Below are positions 14,241 through 23,563 of a stretch of 54,085 bases of DNA, piece by piece. Positions within the stretch are counted from its first letter, which is position 1. Every line of letters begins with the position of its first letter. The stretch comes from Acetivibrio straminisolvens JCM 21531 (lineage in GTDB: Bacteria > Bacillota > Clostridia > Acetivibrionales > Acetivibrionaceae): positions 1 to 54,085 of the forward strand of contig NZ_BAVR01000021.1 in the NCBI RefSeq assembly GCF_000521465.1, written 5' to 3'. The position numbers and the translations under genes are program-made. A model generated the notes under the pieces. That model had not been told where the DNA came from, did no database searches, and was given only the letters and a program-made list of their open reading frames with translations.

Positions 14241-14278
14241 ACGGAGTTGGGATGAAATCTAATCCCACTCCGTTTTTT
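14241..14278. terminator. Bidirectional terminator between giant gene and DUF3298 gene
   Basis: ACGGAGTTGGGAT (14241-14253) pairs with ATCCCACTCCGT (14262-14273) with one bulged T. TTTTTT follows on the plus strand and AAAATTAAAA precedes it, so it can serve both convergent genes. Confidence 0.85.
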
Positions 14279-14283
14279 GTGTG

Positions 14284-14915
14284 TCAAAGCATAGCTGACA
14301 GGGGACTTCCTTCTCTTATGATGTCTTGTATCTCATACACCGATATTGGAAACATGGGAAAACCAAAAGCATAAGGAGTTATTTCATATAGCTGGAAATA
14401 TATTACCAATGCCTTGTCGGCTATGTAGTAGTCCTGATTCCGCCTTATTCCCTTGAATTCACCGAGGATTGGAATCTCACGTTCCTTTATTTGCTTTTCA
14501 ATTATTTTTGACAGTATGCCAACGTAATCGCTTCCCGGCTTAAAAAGTTCCTCCAGATTATATTCTTTGCCTGTGTCTATATCAAAGGTTAGTGATTTAA
14601 TTATAGTCAATCCATGGGCTGCAGGATATGCAATGGTATAATTTCCAATGGAAAGGCTAAGTACCCCTTTTTCATTTGTCTTTATTTCATACCAGCCTGG
14701 ATGGTCATTTGAGGGGCTTTATACCCTTGATCCAATAGCTTACCCGTCTGTTCGTATATAAGTTCGTTTACTGTGTTTATTATTCTGGAATTTATTGAAT
14801 TCTGAACAGCAAGAGTCTTAAAACCTGTTACAAAGGGATAATCAATTATAAGGTCCTGGTGGGGAGAGACAATCCTTCTCGTAAATATATAAACGGGATT
14901 TTGAATATTATTCAT
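14284..14915 (-). CDS. DUF3298-type (RsiV-like) protein
   Basis: About 210 residues after repair of one frame break near 14691 (one A missing in CATACC). The chain reads through YKAPQMTIQAGYEIKTNEKG, and the C-terminal half has the DUF3298 pattern (SLTFDIDTGKEYNLEELF, then YYIADKALVIYFQLYEITPYAFG). This family includes the extracytoplasmic domain of the anti-sigma factor RsiV. Here there is no signal peptide and no transmembrane segment, so a cytoplasmic location is predicted. The gene runs divergently from sigI. A role in SigI control is only a guess from position. ATG 14915 is preceded on its strand by AGAAGTGAG, a weak ribosome site. Confidence 0.7.
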
Positions 14916-15134
14916 TTTTTACTCACTTCTTTTAGATTTTACTGCTATAATTATATTCATGAGGTTTAAATTTGTTACTCGCTAAAGTAAAAACAAAGGT
15001 ATATTTATTAATGTTAAAATTGGTGGCGGACGGAAGATATTTCATAGGATGAAGCAAGAGTAAATATTATTCGATAATATACATAAAAAAAGCAGGCTTG
15101 AACGAAGTAATCTACTGAAGGGAGAATGATCTAG

Positions 15135-15893
15135 TTGGAGGTCCGGAAAATCAATAATGTTATCAAAGAAAAAAAACTGGATGAGACAGTCTATGATGAC
15201 TTTATTTCTACCCTTAAACAAATAAAAGAAGGTAACAAACAGCTCAGAGACGAGTTCATATCCGAATATAGACCATTCATTTTGAAAGTTACGTCAAATG
15301 CGACGGGAAAATATATTGATACCCGCAACAGTGACGAGTTTAGCATTGCTATGTCTGCATTCAATGAGGCAATCGATAAATTCGATATCAGCAAAGGTTA
15401 TAACTTCTTTCTTTTTTCTGAACAGGTAATTAAAAGACGGCTGATTGATTATTCAAGAAGCAATAAGGATAATAAGGAGTATCCTTTTTCGTTTTTTGAT
15501 GATGAATACTTTTATAATGATGAGAAACTTTTATCGAGATCTTATACTGGGTTTGAAGATATAGAGGCACGGGAGGATATCGAAGAATTAAAAAGCAAGC
15601 TAAAAGAATTTGGCATAACTTTCCTTGATTTAGTTCTAAATGTCCCAAAACACCGGGACTCAAGGCAGTTATGTATAAAGCTGGCCAAGATGCTGGCGGA
15701 GGATGAGCAAATGTATAGGGCGTTAATGAAGAATAAAAGCATACCCAGAAATGAGCTAAAGAAGAAAGCCAAAGTCCACGGAAGGACTATAGGAAATAAT
15801 CGAAAGTATATTATAGCTCTTTGCTTAATTTTAAAAAGCAATCTATATCTCTCAAAGAGGTATCTGGAATATACTATGGAGGGGGGAAAGTGA
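15135..15893 (+). CDS. sigI: RNA polymerase sigma factor SigI
   Basis: This 252-residue protein has the SigI family signature: a sigma-70 region-2-like N-terminal half (ISEYRPFILKVTSNATGKYID, DEFSIAMSAFNEAIDKFDISKGYNF, then FSEQVIKRRLIDYSR) and a distinct C-terminal helical domain (NELKKKAKVHGRTIGNNRKYI) instead of a standard region 4. In C. thermocellum, several SigI/RsgI pairs switch on cellulosome and polysaccharidase genes when the paired RsgI senses extracellular polysaccharide. The start is TTG at 15135 with GAAGGGAG (15117-15124) upstream; the ATG at 15126 runs into a stop at once. The stop lies 6 bp before rsgI, so the two are co-transcribed. Which of the paralogous SigI proteins this is (SigI1 by my recollection of the neighbours) needs a search. 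Confidence 0.9.
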   Translation: MEVRKINNVIKEKKLDETVYDDFISTLKQIKEGNKQLRDEFISEYRPFILKVTSNATGKYIDTRNSDEFSIAMSAFNEAIDKFDISKGYNFFLFSEQVIKRRLIDYSRSNKDNKEYPFSFFDDEYFYNDEKLLSRSYTGFEDIEAREDIEELKSKLKEFGITFLDLVLNVPKHRDSRQLCIKLAKMLAEDEQMYRALMKNKSIPRNELKKKAKVHGRTIGNNRKYIIALCLILKSNLYLSKRYLEYTMEGGK

Positions 15894-15899
15894 CATAAT

Positions 15900-17336
15900 A
15901 TGAATAAGATGGGGATAGTTTATGAAATTCAGGGTAAAAAGGCAATAGTATTCACAACCGATAGTGAATTTGTAATCATTCACAGACGCAAGGATATGTG
16001 CGTTGGGCAGCAAGTAAGCTTTGAAAATGAAGATATATATAATGTTAATAGAAGAAGATTCATATATACTGCCGCTGCTTTTTCGAGCGTTGCAGCAGTT
16101 TTTGTTGTAATGTTTTTATATTTTCAGTCTTCCTTTTTGAGAAGTACCGACAATATTTACGGATATATAGATATTGATATAAATCCGAGTGTTGAATTGG
16201 TAATTGATGAAAATTATAGGGTTTTAGAAGTTAAGCCGCTAAATAAAGATGGAGTCCGATTGACCGAAGGATTGAATTTGGAGAGCAAGAAAGTTGAAAG
16301 TGTTGTTGCCGAGCTTGTTAGAAAATCCATGGACATTGGTTTTATCAAAGCTGAGGATGACAGAAAAATTATTCTTATCAGCGGGGCTCTTAATGATAAG
16401 CGAAGCCAGTACAAATCGGGCAGAGAAGATGAGGAGGATAAGTTAAGCAGATTGCTTGACAATATAAAAAGCGAAGTAGACATGATGGATAATGTTGAAG
16501 GGCATATTATTATGGCAACTCCCGAGGAAAGAAAAGATGCATCGGAGTACGGACTTTCCATGGGAAGATACTGCTTGTATCTTGAAACACAAGAATTGGA
16601 CAATAGCGTCACTGTTGATGAAATATATGAAATGAGCGTTACCGATATGATAGAGAAATTGGAGCAGATAAAGACGGCACCTGGAGATATGTCAAGTCCA
16701 AAGCCTCAGGTTGCTAAGACACCTGCCGAAGAAACCGTGCAAATGCCATCGGAACCTGTGCAACAGCCAACTATGTCTGAGCTGCCGGAAGTATCCCCGT
16801 ATCCGTCGGAAACTCCAACCACGATTGATGAAAAGACCCCGCAGCCATCGAACGCGGTGGAAAGTCCAAAACACAGTGAAGGTGGATCAAAAGGACTTAA
16901 GATACAGCACTACAGCAATAAACCTTATGATTCTCAAGGTGTTGAATTCAGTTTCAGAATGTATAACACAGGAAATGAAGCTATCGACCTTAAAGATGTT
17001 AAAGTAAGGTATTATTTCAAGGAAGAGCTTTCGGTTGATGAAATGAACTGGGCAGTATACTTTTACAGTTTGGGTAGCGAGAAGGATGTTCAATGCAGAT
17101 TTTATGATTTGCCGGGAAAAACAGAAGCAAACAAGTATCTAGAAATTACATTTAAGGCAGGGACTCTTCTTCCGAATGATGTAATGTATATTACGGGGGA
17201 ATTCTATCAGAATGACTGGGGCAGATTTGAGCAACGGGACGATTATTCCTACAATCCGTCGAATTCCTATACGGATTGGAAAAAGATGACTGCATACATT
17301 TCGAATAGACTGGTATGGGGCTCTGAACCGAATTGA
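15900..17336 (+). CDS. rsgI: Membrane anti-sigma factor RsgI with C-terminal CBM3 cellulose sensor
   Basis: The 478-residue protein has the full RsgI layout. Residues 1-50 are the cytoplasmic RsgI_N domain that holds SigI ([21 protein letters not shown]). Residues about 54-76 are one transmembrane helix. Residues about 85-235 are the periplasmic-side PRD domain. A Pro/Thr/Ser-rich linker covers about 255-325, and residues about 330-478 form a CBM3 ([23 protein letters not shown], then [14 protein letters not shown], ending RLVWGSEPN). The PRD contains INPSVEL with Asn95-Pro96, the bond reported to self-cleave in C. thermocellum RsgI proteins before signal-triggered release of SigI. The CBM3 predicts crystalline cellulose as the ligand. 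A strong ribosome site (GGAGGGGGG) spans the end of sigI. Translation is likely coupled with sigI. Confidence 0.92.
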   Translation: MNKMGIVYEIQGKKAIVFTTDSEFVIIHRRKDMCVGQQVSFENEDIYNVNRRRFIYTAAAFSSVAAVFVVMFLYFQSSFLRSTDNIYGYIDIDINPSVELVIDENYRVLEVKPLNKDGVRLTEGLNLESKKVESVVAELVRKSMDIGFIKAEDDRKIILISGALNDKRSQYKSGREDEEDKLSRLLDNIKSEVDMMDNVEGHIIMATPEERKDASEYGLSMGRYCLYLETQELDNSVTVDEIYEMSVTDMIEKLEQIKTAPGDMSSPKPQVAKTPAEETVQMPSEPVQQPTMSELPEVSPYPSETPTTIDEKTPQPSNAVESPKHSEGGSKGLKIQHYSNKPYDSQGVEFSFRMYNTGNEAIDLKDVKVRYYFKEELSVDEMNWAVYFYSLGSEKDVQCRFYDLPGKTEANKYLEITFKAGTLLPNDVMYITGEFYQNDWGRFEQRDDYSYNPSNSYTDWKKMTAYISNRLVWGSEPN

Positions 17337-17444
17337 TTATTATAAGTCAAATTCGTAAAATATATTGGTGTAGAGGTTATACTCCGACGCAGTATTGTGT
17401 TATAATATGAAAGAGTTATTAGTCATAATAAGCAAAGGAGAGAT

Positions 17445-17948
17445 ATGATACATATGAGTCTTTATAATGAATGGCAGGAGCTTTGTGAAAAAGAGAGGAC
17501 AGAAGAAGAGTACAATAAATTCTGGAATACCTACCTTGAGAAAGAGATGAAAATATACGAGTTCATTCTTGATAACCATGAGGAAGTTGTGGAGGGAAAA
17601 CTCGCTGAGCTTGCAGAGAAGTTTGATATGGAGCCTGTTGTATTTACCGGCTTTATGGACGGTATTAACACCAGCCTAAAGGAGTCTGTTAAACTTGAGG
17701 AACTCAGTGAAGAGTCAAACATCTGTCTAAAAGTTGATTTTGAAAAACTGTATTATAATATGCTGGATGCAAAAGCGTATTGGCTTTACAATCTTCCCCA
17801 GTGGGACAACATATTGAGCCAGGAAAGAAGAAACGAAATAACGAAAGAATATAATAGGGCTCATATTGCTGTAAGCAATAAGATTGGAAGAAATGAACCG
17901 TGTATTTGCGGCAGCGGCAAAAAATATAAAAAGTGCTGCGGTGCTTAA
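17445..17948 (+). CDS. SEC-C motif protein
   Basis: A 167-residue acidic helical protein ending in a SEC-C zinc-binding motif, [18 protein letters not shown] (about residues 149-166), as found at the C-terminus of SecA and in many small proteins of unclear function. The first 145 residues show no domain that I recognise. ATG 17445 lies 6 bases after AAAGGAGAG and fits better than ATG 17454. A TATAAT box at 17401-17406 suggests its own promoter, though no good -35 is visible. No evidence ties it to secretion beyond the motif. Confidence 0.75.
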   Translation: MIHMSLYNEWQELCEKERTEEEYNKFWNTYLEKEMKIYEFILDNHEEVVEGKLAELAEKFDMEPVVFTGFMDGINTSLKESVKLEELSEESNICLKVDFEKLYYNMLDAKAYWLYNLPQWDNILSQERRNEITKEYNRAHIAVSNKIGRNEPCICGSGKKYKKCCGA

Positions 17949-18002
17949 AATTGTACCCAACGAATTTTTTGAATTGATCATAGCCGGATGGAGGAAACAG
18001 GC

Positions 18003-18293
18003 ATGGTAGAGTGTATCTGCAGCGGATGCAGAAATCTAAAAAGATTGATTGACGACGACGGGAAAGAGACATATGAATGCAGCTTTGGCTTTCCCTCTGA
18101 CAAATGTGAAGATTGTCAGGAAGAAGAATGTGATATAGTCTGCAATAATTACGAAGAAGACAGCGTTGAAGCAGACTATATACTGGTAAGTTGCAAAAAC
18201 TGCGGCAAGGAACTGAAAAAAATGTATAATGATAGCGATGACCCGGAAGGGGAAATATTTTGTGTTGAGTGCTATCTAAAAAGGCAGCTTTAG
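18003..18293 (+). CDS. Small Cys-rich probable zinc-binding protein
   Basis: A 96-residue acidic protein with about ten cysteines in pairs: CICSGC near the N-terminus, CEDCQEEEC in the middle, and a zinc-ribbon-like CKNCGKEL ... FCVECY at the end. At least two metal sites are plausible. I chose ATG 18003 because GGAGG (17990-17994) sits 8 bases upstream and overlaps the alternative ATG at 17988. It follows the SEC-C gene closely and may share its transcript. Function unknown. Confidence 0.65.
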   Translation: MVECICSGCRNLKRLIDDDGKETYECSFGFPSDKCEDCQEEECDIVCNNYEEDSVEADYILVSCKNCGKELKKMYNDSDDPEGEIFCVECYLKRQL

Positions 18294-18294
18294 G

Positions 18295-18858
18295 TCAAAC
18301 TATAAGTTTAGGCCGCCATCTGATATTCAAGCTTTTGCTTACCCGTACACCAATCATAGAGGCAATACATACTTTTATGATGTCTCCGGGAATAAAAGCC
18401 AGGGTTGATACTGCCTGAGGTAAAGAAAACAGACTTCCGGTCATTTCAAAGCAGAGCCACGGAATTCCTATGGCATATACCGCAAGTATGCCGCCGACAA
18501 TACATGCAAGACCTGTTCTTAAGGGATTTTTTCCGTTTCCTTTGAGTAGGGAAATCACTATGGCACCTACGAGAAAACCGATAATAAATCCACCGGTAGG
18601 GCCTGTCAAATATGCTATTCCTGCTCCACCTTTTTGAAATACCGGAAGACCTGCGGCACCCAAGGCAATATAGGTTGCCATGCTAAGTCCGGCCTGCTTT
18701 GGGGTAAGAATGGCACCTGCCAGCATTACTCCCAAGGTCTGTCCTGTAATAGGCGCAGGCAGGATGGGAAGTGTGATGCTTATCCAGCCAAGGACTGCCA
18801 TCAAACCTGTAAAGATAGCCGCATACATCATGTCTCTAAGATACTTGTTTCCAGTCAT
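18295..18858 (-). CDS. bioY: Biotin transporter substrate-binding subunit BioY
   Basis: A 187-residue polytopic membrane protein of the BioY family, the S-component that binds biotin in ECF-type importers. Family features include MMYAAIFTGLMAVLGWISI at the N-terminus, LPAPITGQTLGVMLAGAIL, and the glycine-rich TGPTGGFIIGFLVGA segment, with about six hydrophobic helices. The ATG at 18858 has GGAGGAG just upstream on its strand; the upstream in-frame ATG at 18882 has none. No energising ATPase or EcfT is next to it, so it must share a module encoded elsewhere or act alone. The BirA-type operator over its promoter predicts repression when biotin is plentiful. It converges on the Cys-rich gene with 1 bp between stops. 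Confidence 0.93.
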   Translation of the reverse strand: MTGNKYLRDMMYAAIFTGLMAVLGWISITLPILPAPITGQTLGVMLAGAILTPKQAGLSMATYIALGAAGLPVFQKGGAGIAYLTGPTGGFIIGFLVGAIVISLLKGNGKNPLRTGLACIVGGILAVYAIGIPWLCFEMTGSLFSLPQAVSTLAFIPGDIIKVCIASMIGVRVSKSLNIRWRPKLIV

Positions 18859-18901
18859 AATACTCCTCCAATGATTTAACATATAATTTATATCAATGAA
18901 G

Positions 18902-18930
18902 ATATTATTACATTATTATGGGATTGTCAA
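18902..18930 (-). promoter_or_regulatory. bioY promoter
   Basis: On the minus strand TTGACA (complement of 18925-18930) is followed by a 17-base spacer and TAATAT (complement of 18902-18907), a near-perfect vegetative promoter 44 bp upstream of the start codon. Its -35 box is inside the BirA-type operator. Confidence 0.75.
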
Positions 18931-18955
18931 CACTTTTTCGATTTGAAGTTAACAA
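18924..18955. promoter_or_regulatory. BirA-type biotin operator
   Basis: TTGTCAAC (18924-18931), 16 bases, then GTTAACAA (18948-18955). Read on the bioY strand this is TTGTTAAC-N16-GTTGACAA, a two-fold symmetric site with one mismatch that resembles known Firmicute BirA operators. It covers the bioY -35 box, which fits repression by biotinyl-AMP-bound BirA. Confidence 0.75.
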
Positions 18956-18997
18956 TTAATCTAAAATTATTGCCCAGATCATGCCTAATATAAAATC

Positions 18998-19018
18998 AGG
19001 AGGCTCATATGGCCTCCT
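18998..19018 (-). terminator. Terminator of the LTA-synthase-like gene
   Basis: AGGAGGC (18998-19004) pairs with GCCTCCT (19012-19018). On the minus strand the stem is followed by GATTTTATATT, a loose T-rich tract, 9 bp past the stop codon of the minus-strand gene. Confidence 0.65.
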
Positions 19019-19027
19019 TTAAAAGTG

Positions 19028-20915
19028 TTATTTTTCAAAACCGTGTTTGAAAGCATCTTTGGTTATGATAATATCCGACACATTGAGTTCATTGATATAT
19101 GAAGTAATCTTATCCTTATATAGATTTAAGTCCAACGGTTTTCCGTCAGTATAGCTGTATACTTCTCTTAAATCATTAAAGTATATAAAATCCTTTGTTA
19201 TTACCGAACCGTCTCTTAGGATGGCATAACCTTTATCGGCATTATTGTTCAAAAGGTCTTTTCCTAAAGCATACCGTGCATCAAATCCCATCAGATTTGC
19301 AACGGTTGGGAGTATGTCTATTTGACCGCCTATGGTGCTTATAACTTCCGGTTTTGACTGATTGGGATAATGTATTATAAGGGGCACTTTTTGGAGCTTC
19401 ATCCATTCGTGCTCGCTGTATTCCATGTCAAGAAGCTTCATAAGTCCATCGGCTTCGATTTTTTTCACGGCAGCGTGGTCACCGTAGAATACCAGAAGAC
19501 TGTTGTCATATAGCCCTCGTTTTTTAAGCTCATCTACAAATTCACCTATACACTTATCAAGATAGTTGGCGGCCTTGAGGTAATTACCTATGTATGTCCC
19601 TTGAAACTCACCCACATCAAAATCAAAATTTTCAAAATAAGTGAATGGGTGATGGCTTGACAGCGTTATATAAAAGCTGTAAAAGGGCTTTGATGTATCA
19701 ATTTTATCAAGGGATTGTCTGAAGAAGGATGAATCACTGAGAGCCTGACCTTCCCAGCCGGCGAAGTCGTCCAATGCAAAGTCTTCCTCGTTAAAGAATT
19801 TGTCAAAGCCAAGAGTCATATGCATTTTATCCCTGTTCCAGAAAGTTTTTTCAAATCCATGCAGTGAGTAAGTATTATACCCTTCTTTTTTCAGAATGTT
19901 GGCCAGAGAATGATAAGTATTCTCGGGATATAAGTGGTAAACTGCCCCCTCTTTTGCGGGATACAATGAATTATTGGTCAAAAATTCCGCATCGGAAGTA
20001 TTGCCCCCTGAAACCTGATAGAATACATTATCAAAATAAAGCTGTCGGAGATAAGCTTGTTTAAGTTCGGTGTCACTTCTTTACCGTTGATTTTCATATT
20101 TATTACAAATTGCTGAAGGGCCTCCATCTGTACGACAATCAGGTTTTTATCCTTTGCAATTCCCTTTAGCCTGCTGCCAAAGTTGTCTTTTTCCCTTTCC
20201 TTGTTTTCATAGAATGCTATAATCGAGTTTTTATCCTCCTTAGTAAAGCTGTCGTCTTCCAGGAGGTTTTCTTCAATTAACAGCTTTGTATTGTAGTAAT
20301 GGGAAAAATTACCCCAAGGCTTTTGGCCGAGTAATTGTTGCTATATGCAAAGGAATTCAGGTTTGAAGTATGGAAAACCGATAAAAAGGTAACCATACCG
20401 ACTACCAAAAGTGCCGCACAGCGGTATGCTCTTCGGGAAATGTGTATCTTACGAACATTTTTACTAAGCAGAAAAACTCCCATCAGCATAAACGGCAAAT
20501 CAATCAGATATATCAAGTCCTTAATCATAAATTGGCTCAGTATGCTCTCATTGACGGAGCTCATAAGTTTGATATCCAGTTGAAAAAGTACAGGTATGGT
20601 AATTAAATTGTAGTAATATCTAAAAAAGTTGGTATCTGCAATCAACAAAATCGTTAAAAGAAGATTTATTGTAAAAAGGGCAACAAATCTCAACTTATTA
20701 AAAGCAAGAGATATAAGGGCTGCTATAATCAATAGAATGGAAAAAGACGAAAGAAACATGGTTAAATTTACTGTAGATAAATAAGGGTCCGTATTCAGTT
20801 TTGTTGTAAATTGAAAATAAAGGCATTTTAGCATAAGAAACATAATAAACAGTACCCAGTAAAGGGTTTCTGCAAGATTAAAGCGTTGATTTATAATGCT
20901 TTTAAGTCGCTCCAT
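19028..20915 (-). CDS. LTA synthase family sulfatase (membrane phosphoglycerol transferase)
   Basis: About 629 residues after repair of two A-run deletions (20304-20308 and 20038-20040). The N-terminal third has about five transmembrane helices, and the C-terminal domain is an extracellular sulfatase fold of the LtaS type. The repaired reading gives [10 protein letters not shown] followed by GGNTSDAEF, which contains the catalytic Thr of LtaS-like enzymes. Metal-ligand segments follow ([29 protein letters not shown]). LtaS enzymes move glycerol phosphate from phosphatidylglycerol onto teichoic acid or glycolipid. Whether this one builds LTA or modifies another surface glycan cannot be told. 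I prefer ATG 20915 (upstream AGAGAGG) over TTG 20966. It is monocistronic. Confidence 0.85.
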
Positions 20916-21192
20916 TGCTATTTTACCTCTCTTTTTACTATCTAGAATTTGACTTACACTTTGCAATAATTTTTACAATTAAAGTATATAAATAACTGTT
21001 TAAAAATTTACCATTATATTATACACGATTTTATTTTATAATAAAAACGTTAAAAATAAATTAAACTATTTCTAAATTAATTATAAACAATTATTTTGAT
21101 TATATATTGCTAATTTTGTTATGTTTAAAATAATTATCAAGTGGTATTAATAAATATATCATTAGTAAATATATGAATTGGAGGAATGGTAA

Positions 21193-21528
21193 ATGAAAAA
21201 GCTTTGGAAATGTTCAGTGTGCGGGTATGTTCATGAAGGGGAAGAGGCACCGGAAAAGTGCCCTAAATGTGATGCCCCAAAGGATAAATTTGTCCAGCTT
21301 AGCGATGAAGATGCCAACAAGGTATATATTTCTGACAGGACAAACGATATTCATATGGAGCTTGTTAACCTTGCAGGCAGAATAATAGCACTCTGCGAAG
21401 AAGGTATAAATATAAATCTGGATCCACCTTGCGTAGAAGCATTTAAAAGATCTAAAGATGCAGCATGGGTTATAAAGCAAAGAGCAAAAGCCGAAATGGA
21501 AGGACATATGAAAAAGGGAAAATGGTAA
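21193..21528 (+). CDS. Rubredoxin-like domain protein
   Basis: A 111-residue protein with an N-terminal rubredoxin-type iron knuckle pair: [20 protein letters not shown] (residues 8-27), the short rubrerythrin-style version. A helical tail of about 75 residues follows ([36 protein letters not shown]). The tail is not a complete di-iron rubrerythrin domain. Small electron-transfer proteins of this kind serve oxygen and peroxide defence in anaerobes. GGAGG lies 8 bases before the ATG. It is a single gene behind a very AT-rich 280-bp region and converges on the Na/Pi gene. Confidence 0.75.
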   Translation: MKKLWKCSVCGYVHEGEEAPEKCPKCDAPKDKFVQLSDEDANKVYISDRTNDIHMELVNLAGRIIALCEEGININLDPPCVEAFKRSKDAAWVIKQRAKAEMEGHMKKGKW

Positions 21529-21548
21529 GACGGTAGAAAAGGATCTAT

Positions 21549-22505
21549 CTATTTGTTTTCCCTTATAAGCCACTCCAGAAATTTCACATAATATTTTGTT
21601 AACGGCAGGAAAATAACGGCGCTTAGAATATTAAAAATTGTGTGGGCATTGGCAATCAGGCGGGTTTTATCCTGGCCGATACCGTAAGTAATGGCTTGAA
21701 CCATTGATGCAAAAGGCGCAAGCAAAATAAAGGCTATTATAACTCCAATGACATTATAGAGGGTATGTGCCCATGCAGTCCGCTTGGCCCAAATAGAGGC
21801 GCCGATACTTGAAAGTTGTGCAGTAATGCATGTTCCGATATTATCTCCCAGGGTAAGGCCCAGGGCAGACTCAAAGCCAATAAGGCCTGCATTGAAGAGA
21901 ACAATGGTAAGGCCCACTGTTGCACTGCTGCTTTGAACAAGCATAGTTGTTACCATACCGATAAGAAGGCCGATTATGGGATTTTGTCCGTAAATCCTGA
22001 AAAGTTCATAGATATTTTGGTTTTCTTTTATGTATGGTACTCCCGAGTTTAGAATGTTTAACCCTGCAAACATGATGCCAAGGCCGGTTAGTGCCCAGCC
22101 CATGTTTGCAAGGGATTTTCTTTTGGAGAAAAAAGCAATCAAAATGCCCAGCACGATTATTACGAATGCGCCGTTGGTGAGTTTAAAAGACATAAGTTGG
22201 GCTGTTATTGTGGTACCAATGTTTGCTCCGTATATGATGCCTACCGCCTGAGTCAGTTTCAGCATTCCGGAGTTTACCAGTCCAACGGTTATAACAGTTA
22301 TGGCTGTACTGCTTTGAACCAGTGCTGTGAGGACAGTTCCGGTAAGAGTGGCCAGCGGTACTTTGGCTGTGAAGAGGGAGAGGTATTTTTTCATCCTGCG
22401 GATGTTTGCCTTCTCAAGACTTGTGCTCATCAGTTTTACACCATATACAATGCAGATTGTGCCGATTATTATATTTACAATAAGTATAACAAGTCTATAA
22501 TTCAT
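21549..22505 (-). CDS. Na+/phosphate cotransporter family (NptA-like) protein
   Basis: A 318-residue integral membrane protein with the two inverted Na_Pi_cotrans repeats. Each carries the hallmark QSS motif: TALVQSSTAITVITVGLVNSG (first) and LVQSSSATVGLTIVLFNAG (second), with GANIGTTITAQL and GDNIGTCITAQL after them. It lacks the C-terminal PhoU-like domain of longer homologues. Members import phosphate with sodium, or in short bacterial forms have unknown substrates. The convergent stop of the rubredoxin-like gene is 20 bp away. The ribosome site is weak. Confidence 0.85.
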   Translation of the reverse strand: MNYRLVILIVNIIIGTICIVYGVKLMSTSLEKANIRRMKKYLSLFTAKVPLATLTGTVLTALVQSSTAITVITVGLVNSGMLKLTQAVGIIYGANIGTTITAQLMSFKLTNGAFVIIVLGILIAFFSKRKSLANMGWALTGLGIMFAGLNILNSGVPYIKENQNIYELFRIYGQNPIIGLLIGMVTTMLVQSSSATVGLTIVLFNAGLIGFESALGLTLGDNIGTCITAQLSSIGASIWAKRTAWAHTLYNVIGVIIAFILLAPFASMVQAITYGIGQDKTRLIANAHTIFNILSAVIFLPLTKYYVKFLEWLIRENK

Positions 22506-22695
22506 TCTTTTCTAATTCCGTTCCTTAAAAATTTATAAGCCCCGTTCCTATAATTAAAGATAAGCTTGATAAAGCAAAATTAGAACAAAAACTTTGGACA
22601 ATAAAAAAGTTTGATTAAACTTTGAAACTTCAGTATAAAGTAAAAAAAAGAAACATAGTTTATAGGAGAAAAACTAACAGGAAAAGGGTGGTTTC

Positions 22696-23034
22696 TTGTC
22701 TACTTTTCCAAGTAATATAATATATAATTTCTTAATAGCCTTCGGGGTAATTGTAGGTGCAAGCCTTTTTGCAGGATTGGGAGCATTGATAAACGATCAT
22801 CCTCCCTTAAAAAGCATGTTTCAAATAGCAAGCTCCATTAAAATTTGGGCGGTAGCCGTTGCCCTGGGAGGTACGTTTTCTACTTTCGAAATACTGGAGA
22901 AAGGCATATTCAAAGGGGAAATAAGATCAATAATCAAACAGGCGGTTTACGTTGTAGTAGCTGTGATTGGAGCAAATGTCGGATATGGGTTTATAAGGCT
23001 TATCCAAAGGTGCGGGGAGTTAATGTTCAAATGA
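22696..23034 (+). CDS. ytrH: Sporulation membrane protein YtrH
   Basis: A 112-residue protein with three hydrophobic segments (FLIAFGVIVGASLFAGLGALI, IWAVAVALGGTF, VYVVVAVIGANVGYGFIRLI), matching the YtrH family required for efficient sporulation in Bacillus, where it is made in the mother cell under SigE. The start is TTG 22696 with AAAGGGTGG upstream. The stop overlaps the start of the next gene (ATGA at 23031-23034), so the pair is translationally coupled as in other Firmicutes. Confidence 0.85.
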   Translation: MSTFPSNIIYNFLIAFGVIVGASLFAGLGALINDHPPLKSMFQIASSIKIWAVAVALGGTFSTFEILEKGIFKGEIRSIIKQAVYVVVAVIGANVGYGFIRLIQRCGELMFK

Positions 23035-23507
23035 GAAGAATTGCTTACAGGTTTCTTATCTGCCTTGCAACGGGGCTCATAGGAGGAATTCTGATAGGAT
23101 GCACTTTAATGAGTACATTGGTAAGTTACAGGATAGACAAATACCATGAGGAAATAATGCTCTTAAAAACCCGTATCGAGGAAAGTGAAGCAAAATACAA
23201 CAAGCTTAAGGAATCCTTTGACAGTATGAACAAGAAAAAGTTTCTGGTCTCCGATATAGAAGTATTCCTGATTTTTAAAGACAAAGAAGAAGACGATTTT
23301 GATAAAATGCAGCTTGAAAAGTATATAAAAGACAGGTATCAAGACCTTTTGTGGAAGGAAGTAAAGAATATAGATATGGATTTGGTGGTAAAGCTTGTGG
23401 ATGAGGATATTTACAGAATTGAGAATAAAAATTACAAGCTGGGGGTAAATAAGGTTTTAATTTCTGATGTATTTAAAATATGGGTAACAGTTAAGAAAAT
23501 TGACTAG
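23031..23507 (+). CDS. ytrI: Sporulation membrane protein YtrI
   Basis: A 158-residue protein with one N-terminal membrane anchor (FLICLATGLIGGILIGCTLM), a short coiled coil (about residues 35-65) and a conserved C-terminal domain. Its position directly after ytrH with a 4-base overlap and its size identify it as YtrI, the partner of YtrH in endospore formation. A Cys follows the hydrophobic stretch (IGCTLM), but a lipobox is not convincing because hydrophobic residues continue past it. Confidence 0.8.
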   Translation: MRRIAYRFLICLATGLIGGILIGCTLMSTLVSYRIDKYHEEIMLLKTRIEESEAKYNKLKESFDSMNKKKFLVSDIEVFLIFKDKEEDDFDKMQLEKYIKDRYQDLLWKEVKNIDMDLVVKLVDEDIYRIENKNYKLGVNKVLISDVFKIWVTVKKID

Positions 23508-23563
23508 AATTTATGGTATAATTATATAAACCAATAATTTTGCTATAAGATAGAGGCGATAAT

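Noticed and set aside
14930..15134. SigI-type autoregulatory promoter before sigI
   Set aside because: A CGAA lies at about 15102, but I could not place a convincing -35 partner at the right distance, so no promoter is called.
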